Of a DNA stretch of 64,000 bases, positions 48,401 through 64,000 are shown one piece after another. How positions within the stretch are numbered: position 1 is the first letter of the stretch; each line of letters begins with the position of its first letter. Where the stretch lies: contig OZ038436.1 of assembly GCA_964036275.1 (NCBI GenBank), forward strand, positions 22,595,904-22,659,903. The letters are read 5' to 3'. A program made the translations under genes and the position numbers. Below the pieces are notes generated by a model. It saw only the letters and a list, made by a program, of their open reading frames with translations. It did not search any database and was not told where the DNA came from. Source of the stretch: Litoditis marina. Taxonomy: Eukaryota > Nematoda > Chromadorea > Rhabditida > Rhabditidae.

Positions 48401-49880
48401 GAAAAAGGTTTGAACCGAATACGGCATGTTCACCAGCGTCTCTGAAAAAAAGCGAAAATTTCTAACAAGTTTACTCAATCGTAGATCAAACTTAACTTCG
48501 AAAATAAATTTGAAGAAAGTTTCGATGGGGGCTGATTTTTAATTTAGATGTTCTCGCGGATGTGAAAATTACAATCGCGGCGCGTGAAGAAAGAAAAAGC
48601 AAACAACAGTTTTCGGTTCATAACAGTACATATTGATAGATTTTCCATATCCAATAAGTGATATTGAAATATGAGAACAACCAATCACCCCCTCTTAACT
48701 GACCTATAGTATATGGCACTTCCAATAGTTCCCTTGTATCTGTTCACACTCAGAGTGTAACGACCGGCGTATAATATAGGTTGAGCTACTATAATCTGAA
48801 ATACCGACAAGATGAAGAACTTTGGTCGTGTTCACGGAACTCTAAATCTGCTTTTGGGAGGCGAAGCACAACATTAGTGGGTTTCCGCGATTCGGTACGG
48901 CTTGTGTTTATTTCTCAATCTTTCAATACAAATATTAGATTGTTTTATTTATAAGCTAAGGTTCAGAATGGAACTATACCTGTAATTTCTTCTTCAGTTA
49001 AGTATTTCAACAAAACTAACTTCCATATCCAAATCAGTGATGAGTACATTTGAGATTCCAATCTCGCTTCCGTTGAAAACCAGTGAAACATTTTCGAAAT
49101 GATCCAAACCGTCGATTACAAACTGAAATATAAACATTCTTTTGTTGTAAACTAAAATGTTTTGTAGGTTTATTAATTCCGACTTCAAATGTTTTTGTAT
49201 TACCTCACATATACCGTTTATACGTTTTCTAGCTAAACGTAAAGTTGTATAAATCTCTCACGGCATGGACACTGTACTCTGATAATCGAATTTCTCTATT
49301 TTGAACAAAATTCCAATTTTAACTACCTTCCAGAGTGACAAATTGCTGAAAATATTACCGCGTTTCGCTACCGTACCTTAATTTTTGCTCCTTTTTCGTT
49401 GTTGTCGCTGAGGAACGGCGTGGTGAGACCAATATCAGAGGAAAGTTCGAACTGGACCACTACATGAGCGGTGAACAACGGAGTGTCCGGGCTCGTAGAC
49501 TGAAAAAGCCCCAATAAAAAGTATTAAAACACATCCAACTTTACGGACTGTGTACCAGCGCCCGTTCCGGATCTTGCATTTGCAATGAATTTTTGATCTG
49601 TGACACTGTAATCTTTCCAACAATGGAGAAAACGCTGCCCTACTCCACTTGCAAAGTGTGAGGACTACATCCAAATTTCGCGTGAGAGATAGCGCGTGAA
49701 ACGCGGACGAAGCGTGCGTGCTGGTGGACAATGTGCATATTTCCACGGCGTCAACTTGAAATTCACCTCCGAGAGTGGTAACTGAATCTGCAGATCGTAG
49801 ACGAGTGGGCGAATAAGGGGCGGAGCTTCATTTGAAATTGGCGACCGCTGATTGAGTTGATGCAGCAAGTCAGAGGCCAT
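42402..49880 (-). CDS. Inactive M1-aminopeptidase-like protein (20 exons, about 700 aa)
   Basis: Exons in coding order: 49880-49767, 49499-49377, 49122-49021, 48795-48704, 48441-48357, 48079-47984, 47712-47560, 47411-47296, 46984-46884, 46575-46460, 46200-46117, 45730-45659, 45417-45322, 45048-44959, 44664-44556, 44382-44245, 43829-43759, 43490-43421, 43064-42905, 42516-42402; codon phase is continuous. The ATG opens MASDLLHQ with no signal peptide. IRPLVYDLQIQLPLSE and YAGRYTLSVNRYKG match the N-terminal beta domain. SKLDLVILNDVSLSSSFGTI aligns with the K-x-D-L-V-A...GAMEN segment, but GAMEN is gone. LIARHWVGGLVAV aligns with the HExxH-x-W-F-G-N-L-V segment, but the zinc motif is destroyed. 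HFYRVNYD keeps the Tyr-containing motif that follows the catalytic domain. The domain order is M1, the chemistry lost, so the likely role is non-enzymatic (inference). The C-terminal helical part is shorter than in typical 850-1000-residue members. Confidence 0.83.
45904..46015. mobile_element. Palindromic MITE, copy 2, flanked by TTAA
   Basis: TTAA|AGAAGGACGATTATG... ends ...CATAATCGTCCTTCT|TTAA. The two halves mirror each other around ttgcaatgcattgcaa. Together with copy 1 (16484-16604) this defines a family. The TTAA flanks are the target duplication expected for piggyBac-type transposases, so this is probably a non-autonomous derivative. It lies in an intron of the M1-like gene. Confidence 0.85.
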
Positions 49881-51648
49881 TGTGGTTGATATCAAAAAGA
49901 GAACAAATCGAATTAACATCTCTGGAAATTGAACGAATCGTTGACGTAGTTTGATGTCGAAACGCACACACGTCATAATTTACCAATGACCGCTTCAAGA
50001 AGCGGACATAGCGGGATAGAATACAATACACGTATAGGCATGCTTCAGACAGAGCGAACCTCATAGATATGACAGAAAACAAAATAGTTCGAACCATAAA
50101 GTACCGGGTTTCAACTCGCTTTGTCTATATGTGAATCGTGAGCATGTGAATAAGTACAAAATGTCAACTGGTGCGATCTCTACAGTTTTTTTTACGTTCG
50201 TAGTAGAGAGAAAAAAGTAAACTAAACACTATGCAGCTATGCACTCTATAGAGGGAGCGGTGACGTTATTTGGTGATTTTGGGACAAAAATGTGTCGGAA
50301 ATCTCTCCTAGAAATAGACATGAATTGGAAATGCGTTAGTCGTGTTTAAAGAAACATAACTAGAGCACAAAAAGATACCAATGAATTCAATGAATACAAC
50401 CAGTTATGAGAAAGGAAAAGCTCGAACTAATTCAATAATGGGCGACTGATAATTTTCTGATCACAATTAGGTACGGTATAAAATAGATGTTAAATACACT
50501 CGGTGAGAACATTTGAAGACGTATCGGTAGCCGTATAGGGAACAAATAGGAAATTGGGCTGTTTGCTGTTGGTTAGGATTATCTCTCTAAGCGGTGGCGA
50601 GAAACGATTCGCACTATACTCTCTTTCACCCAACTGTAGACACTTACAGTACACATCGAGAACGCAATTCTTCATACAAATGAAAAATATGGTCGTTTGT
50701 AGTCAGTCATCAGGGTTAAAATCTGTGGAAACGTTTTCGAAAACTACCGTTAAGTTTTAATTCTCACTGAAATGAAAAATCCCGAGCATCCTAAATTATA
50801 TACAGAACGAAAAAGTGCTTTAAGTTATATTTCCGTATAGTAGGAAAACACGAAATTCTAATCTACAGTCTTCACAAACATAAAATATATTTTTAAAAAG
50901 TAACTTTGCTAAAAAATGGTCAGCGATGTGTCGGCACCATTGAGAGAACAACAAAAGGAGGGCTTCGGTAACCCGATACTGTAGGTGGATAAAGAGTACT
51001 CTCACTCTTATAGTGGTATTCTAGTACAAACATTATCACCGGTCAACGGTAGTTACACAAAAAATGACGTTCATTGAACTTATAGTAAAGGTATAAGTCA
51101 TAGAAATGTTTGGAATATAGTTGATTCACTGTTCTTAACTTTTGAGTTGAAAGACTGCATATTGAAAAGAATTATTTTGGAGTGTCACTGGCAAAACCAT
51201 AATGTTCGCATATAACTTCAAAGACTGTACGGATTTAATTGTTTTGTTTTATAGTATTGTGTCATATCCTGTTATGAATATTAATTACAACACACAACTG
51301 GAAATGTTTATGGTAAAAGCAAAATTTTCATTAGAAAACAATCATTGGCAATATGAACGGCATACTGCGGAAGTCCACGATGAGATGACGAGGACTATAA
51401 CCTGACGCGCACTGCCGTACTGTATCATTTGGATCACAGAAAAATCCACAACATTTTAAAGGTGGCAAGCAAAATAATAATCGAAGCGCTCACTCAAACT
51501 ATCGAAATGTAGAGATAATGAAAACATTCAGCACAGAGAAATTTTTAAACCTAAAAAAATGGTCGTGATAGAAGCGCAACAGAGAACAGAAACAGGAAAA
51601 CAAACAACAAACAATCAATACATGCAAAATACAAAATTCGATCAACAG
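49881..51648. other. Intergenic region with no supported gene
   Basis: It covers the M1-like gene promoter side and the N6AMT1 3' flank. Open frames here (up to about 75 codons) lack recognisable motifs or splice partners. Confidence 0.4.
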
Positions 51649-54237
51649 TTATTCAGCACTCGCCACCCTTGTGAACTTCAAAATGTACAGGTGTTCTATG
51701 CCACAACGTCGCTCCATCGCTACGGTACCTACAAACGAATAATATAGAGTTATCGAGAGTAAAGTATTTTAGAGTAGAAGAAACGAAAACCTATAGTTTC
51801 AGGTGGGTTTCTAGTCGTCTGAACGTTGACGTGTCAAAAAAATAGGAAAACTTACCTGAAGGATAGCAGCATTAAAAAAAGTCACCTAAAAAGCTAGGTA
51901 CGTACTGTAGGTGTGTACGTACGAATGAGATGTAGTATACCTTTGAGTAGTGGGGAATGGGAGAGTAGTTGTGGAATGTCATTGGCGTGCAGGGCGACCA
52001 GATAGAAAACGCCTTTTGACGAGAGAAGGGTGGGCACCAGTGGCAGCAGACGATCCAGGGCGCCACGGCCACTCACACCACCCGCCCAGCATCGCTCCTG
52101 GAAAAACACTTGAATCAAATAAATAACACCTAAAATGAAAAATGTTGTTGAACATCATGGGAATCGATACTAGAAGAATATTTATGTATATATTTCTAAT
52201 ACTGAAGCGATAATTATTTTCAACGACTGAGAAAGCAAACTCTAGACCGTGCTTGTACTTTGTAGTCTTTTCAAAGATTAATTATAAATAGTTTGTGCGC
52301 CAGAATCATTATCAGAAATTCCTAACGAGGTATTTGTATCTACTACTACATTACTACCTACTTTGTGCATAATTGAACTTTATGTTACTTTAATATTATT
52401 ACGAAAACTATGTATTCTAACAGAGTTCTAACAGAGTTCAGTGAACTCTGAACTTTGATCTTTGACTCTCGGTACACGTCCGTACCAGGCAATGCAATGT
52501 TCGTCGTTCGACTAACCAAATCTGATTGTGGCTCTTGTTCTGTGGGTACATAGGGCGGATTGAATAGCAGAATATCGACTTTGCCCTAAAACACAAATTC
52601 GTCACTAAAAAAACTCAAAAAAGCACGGAAACTTTTCCATACATTCCTCAACTTCTGATTCACGAACCAAATTATCCACTTAAACACTAACTTTCCGCGA
52701 ATCTTATAGACTTCGGACAAAATAGCTCGACACAGCAGAAGGGAGAGGTACAGTATGCTATTTGTCACCCGATACCAGTATAACCCACGTGTAGGTGATC
52801 CAATCCCCTCTGTAAATCCGTCCGAACTACTTCGATGTTCACTCCGTTCATCTTTCCCGTTTCCACCGTACAATCCAGTGCATGTGGGTTCAGATCAGTG
52901 GCGAATGACGTCACTTTTCCACCTAACGCCTGAAACATGATGGAATCATGACAATTCGGGGATTCGGTCATACCGTCAATACGTTCCAACCGTCATTTTT
53001 GCACCGATTTCGGAGTATCTAGTTAAGGGCTACGAAATTCCTGCCAGCTAAGTTAGTCTTGAGAGAAGAGACCAGTTAATGAATTAGGTGATTAATAGAA
53101 ATTGTGTACACCGTTATTCGGCTGTGCGTCTTCCCATACCACGCCAACTCGAGCACGTACTGCTCACGTGATCAGCACGTGTATGCGACAAAAACTTAGT
53201 ACATTTTCACTTGAAATGTAATGTACGCAGGTCCAAATTCTTTTAGGTCTTCTCTGAATCTGCTCATCTCTTATCATTTGTTTTTACGGCGGTCTAATGT
53301 TTCATCTGATCTGCTGTCATGTTATGAATAATCGGAGAGTGAAGGGCAGTGGGGACATTCCCCGGGGGTTTCTCGCGCGAGGACCATTCATGTCCGAGAA
53401 AAATGGCCCCTATTAGGAGGCGCCATCATGCAACGACCAACGTAAATTATTCATCCCAACTTGAAATCCGCAACGTTTAATTCGCTAATTACCAGCGCTG
53501 CCAACAATTACAACTGTAGTACTTCGCTTGATTTCACAAATATCACATGTAGCAGCGGAAAAACCATTTAGAGCATGTAAAAAATCCGTTAAACATTATT
53601 CAGCAAATTTTTATTCAATAAACGTGCCTGGTTGACGAAGGTGGAGACAACTCCCGAGCCGCAGCCGATTTCCAGTACCACATCTGGCTCCAATTGACGC
53701 AATTTCTGGTAATTGAACAGAATGAAAACATAATTTGATTCATTTGACATACAACTGTTTATCTAAGAATTTATAAGTCAATTCTTTAAATGATATGTTT
53801 CAACATACAATACATACAAGACTACAAAGTACATAGTGGTTGGTTACAGTCTACTACACATGTGTGCACACTTACAGTACGTCCAACACTTCACACCTTC
53901 ATTTCGCGACAACCGTCATGACAGATAAAAGAATATCTAATTTTTCCGGTTACTTGGTTGAATGGTGTTATTTTGTTACCTCAGTAATTATAACTCATTT
54001 ATTGGGATAGAAATACTATTTCCGAAATTGTCTGTTGGTCAGAGAAAGGGGGAGGGTGTGTGAACGCCGAGACGTAGACGCCGCTGATACCGTATCCAGT
54101 CGACACTGGAATGTCGGCCTCTATACCTGAATATCTTTTTCCACCGCGTCCAGTAGCAGAAAAGTGTCCTCGGCGGGATCGTATACACACTGTTTCTGTA
54201 CCGCACTTAGCTTGTACTGGGGAGTAGGAAGCGACAT
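51649..54237 (-). CDS. N6AMT1: N6AMT1/HEMK2 homologue: class I SAM methyltransferase (eRF1 glutamine methyltransferase), 6 exons
   Basis: Exons in coding order: 54237-54127, 53705-53628, 52929-52789, 52585-52517, 52097-51941, 51728-51649. They give 211 residues, near the human 214. The start MSLPTPQYKL leads to CVYDPAEDTFLLLDAV, typical of HEMK2. SAM motif I is VVLEIGCGSGVVSTFV, and ATDLNPHALDCT is the acidic-loop region. ILLFNPPYVPT carries the NPPY catalytic motif of Gln/Asn/N6A methyltransferases. The C-terminus EHLYILKFTRVASAE matches the family ending. In other eukaryotes this protein pairs with TRMT112 to methylate the GGQ glutamine of eRF1. Exon 2 appears to end at an AG|gcacgt donor, i.e. 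a GC-AG intron. All residues needed for activity seem present. Confidence 0.93.
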
Positions 54238-55814
54238 TACTGGAAAACGTTTTTCTAGAATGATTTTATAAATAGGTTGATTTTCATAGAATATTATAGA
54301 TCAATAAGCTGAGAAATTGTCGAGATCATTCCATACGTTCAATTTTCAGAATTGTAATATAAAATCAACAAATTGAGCATGCTGACGACTAGAAAGGAGA
54401 ACCTCTTACTGTCTTCTAAAAAACCAGAGTCAATTTCGTTTTGATATATATGACCAATTCCCTACTGAGTTTTTGTTCAACACATTCCATTTCATAGTCT
54501 AGTGATAAAGTAGACAGGAGCTGACCGATAAATGTACACTACAGTTAATAAATAACACAGGAAACTTTGTTATATCATCTTTATTTATTTACAGTAATAT
54601 AGAGAATGACTGGTTGCAAGCTAACTATGCAGACGAGTGGCATTTGAGGCAAAAAAAGACATTAATCAGGACGAAAAAAAGAGGGTCCCCGGAAAAGGCG
54701 GAGCTACTGAAAGGGAAGGGCAGCAGTATGAGATAGACGGGGCCAATTGGCAGATTAGGCAGACAGAGCTCTCTTAGGTCGGGATCGACAGAAGATATAT
54801 CAAACACTTTACTATCAACCCCCCCCCCCATGAGAGTTGGAAATAAACAGTGAGGGATATATAAATGTCTTGAAAAAGTAAGTTCTTGAAATTACGCAAA
54901 CTTTAGCAGCTCCAGGCCCACTCCCAGTCACTTTTGAATGAGCTAGTGGCTTGCCATCCGAAACCTAAAACTTTACGGGGTCGGATTTAGCAACTTTTCA
55001 CCTCGAAATCGTCTGAGCGTACATAAACTATATATTTGTTACAAGCTGTTAGGCTTTCAGAATGAATAATGTTGTTAGATGTTCAACGGGAACCATAATA
55101 TCACAGGAAACTGGCAAACAGCGAAATATCTTAAATAGACATACTCTGAACCTAATGACTAAGAGATGAAATAAATTATACAACGGTACATTCCTTAAAT
55201 ATAGAGAGCACAGAAAATAAATTATGACAAGTGAAGAAACACACAAACATTTAAGCACAAATACCCTTGTTTTGAACCAAAATAAACAAAACACACATAC
55301 AAACAACATAGAATGTACTACATTCGAGACATGATTGCACATTAGAAAATAACCGCTGGCAGTTATGCGACACTTTCACATTCTATAATTTGAAATCAAA
55401 AATTAGGTACTCATACAATCACATTTTCTTAGCCGGCTTGCAGGTGTAAAACAATGACTATATCAGAACATCAGCTAGTAACCGGGTTAGCTTTCCAGAT
55501 CAACCTGCATGGAAAACACGAGACAGGTGCTTCCAACAAGGACTATTTAGTGACCGAATTCCACCTCAATCAGTCCTCTTAAACTTTCAGTAACGTTCTT
55601 CACTCTTTATAGGAGGTAGCCTTTGGTTCACTCAATGGTCCGTATTCACAGATACTTACCATCTTATGATGTCATAATCGAGTTGTAGTCTGACCTGCGC
55701 GCACAGCAGTTTTCTTGAGTTACAACTGAAATAACGCGGGATCAAAATACAAACTCCGCAGGATAGGGCGTGACATACACAGTAAAAGCCTGATTTGAGA
55801 AGAATGGGTGGAGC
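54238..55814. other. Intergenic region / membralin 3' UTR
   Basis: Two overlapping minus-strand AATAAA signals (TTTATT at 54580-54585 and 54584-54589) could end the membralin transcript, leaving a compact spacer of about 340 bp before N6AMT1. A C9 run lies near 54821-54829. No other gene is seen. Confidence 0.5.
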
Positions 55815-63539
<7,725 letters not shown>

Positions 63540-64000
63540 CTGAAACATCGATATACTTGATCTTATACCTCTGTAAGATTACTTTGTTATGACCTACAAA
63601 TATGTATTATTATTGTCAGTTTAGCTTAGCTTGTAAAATAGATGAAAATCATTTAGCCAACTAATTCACATATCAACTACCAATAACAGAATTCCCTGTT
63701 AAACATGTCCCCAAACTAGCGAGTACTCTTAATTTAGCGCCATTCGGTTATCGAGAAACATACACCGCCAAGGCCTCCCATAAAGGGGGGAGTCGCGAAC
63801 AAATTCTATTCTTGTGAAAAGTAGGGGTTGCGAACTGTCAACTAACGATTTTCATTCTTGTGAAAAGTAGGGGTTGCGAACTGTCAACTAACGATTTTCA
63901 TACAAAATCAGCTATAATCGTACGGAAATCAGTTGAATATTGCCGTTTTGGGGGGGTCGCGACACGAGAAAACACGGAGGGGTCGCGAGAATTTTGAAGG
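63540..64000. other. Membralin intron (upstream part) with dispersed repeat
   Basis: No exon was found before the window ends. From about 63770 it contains the same repeat family as 21330-21540 (aaaagtaggggt, ggggtcgcga). Confidence 0.6.
63808..63899. repeat. Two tandem copies of a 46-bp unit
   Basis: attcttgtgaaaagtagggg... occurs at 63808-63853 and again at 63854-63899 with no difference that I can see. It is a local duplication inside the dispersed repeat at the window end. Confidence 0.9.

Overview
This window is nuclear DNA of an intron-rich eukaryote, most likely an invertebrate animal. Coding sequence is cut into short exons (about 60-230 bp) separated by GT-AG introns of mostly 150-600 bp. 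The genes I recognise (CMTR1, ELYS/AHCTF1, N6AMT1/HEMK2, membralin) belong together in animals. I could not settle the phylum. No prokaryotic operon, CRISPR array, tRNA or rRNA was seen. Exons were assembled by hand from protein similarity, splice-site consensus and codon-phase continuity, so individual edges may be wrong by a few bases.

Layout. (1) 0.4-11.0 kb, minus: CMTR1, the cap-1 2'-O-methyltransferase, with G-patch and Rossmann methyltransferase domains (24 exons, first exon not found). (2) 12.2-39.6 kb, minus: ELYS/AHCTF1, the nucleoporin that seeds nuclear pores on chromatin (52 exons, first exon not found). (3) Inside one ELYS intron, 26.5-32.3 kb, plus: a nearly intact tyrosine-recombinase (YR) retroelement. 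Its order is A1 - gag - RT/RNase H - B1A2 - YR - B2, and the YR gene appears to be interrupted by four phase-1 spliceosomal introns. (4) 40.7-41.8 kb, plus: a small membrane RING protein, divergent from ELYS, followed by a duplicated copy of its own 3' end. (5) 42.4-49.9 kb, minus: an M1-aminopeptidase-fold protein that has lost both the GAMEN and HExxH motifs, so probably a pseudoenzyme. (6) 51.6-54.2 kb, minus: N6AMT1/HEMK2, a class I methyltransferase with an NPPY motif. (7) 55.8 kb to beyond 63.5 kb, minus: membralin (TMEM259), running off the window at its 5' end.

The genes form no operon and no single pathway. Several are housekeeping functions: mRNA capping, nuclear pore assembly, translation-factor methylation and ER membrane protein quality control. 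Introns hold several foldback or MITE-like elements, including two copies of a TTAA-flanked palindromic element, a 191-bp element with 19-bp inverted ends, and a foldback built from repeated 'gacaactcgtcccc' units.

The most unusual object is the YR retroelement. Its two halves are each bounded by the same left (A) and right (B) sequences, A and B carry a perfect 15-bp inverted arm, and the direct repeats are almost identical. It therefore looks young. Phase continuity shows that ELYS can still be spliced across it.
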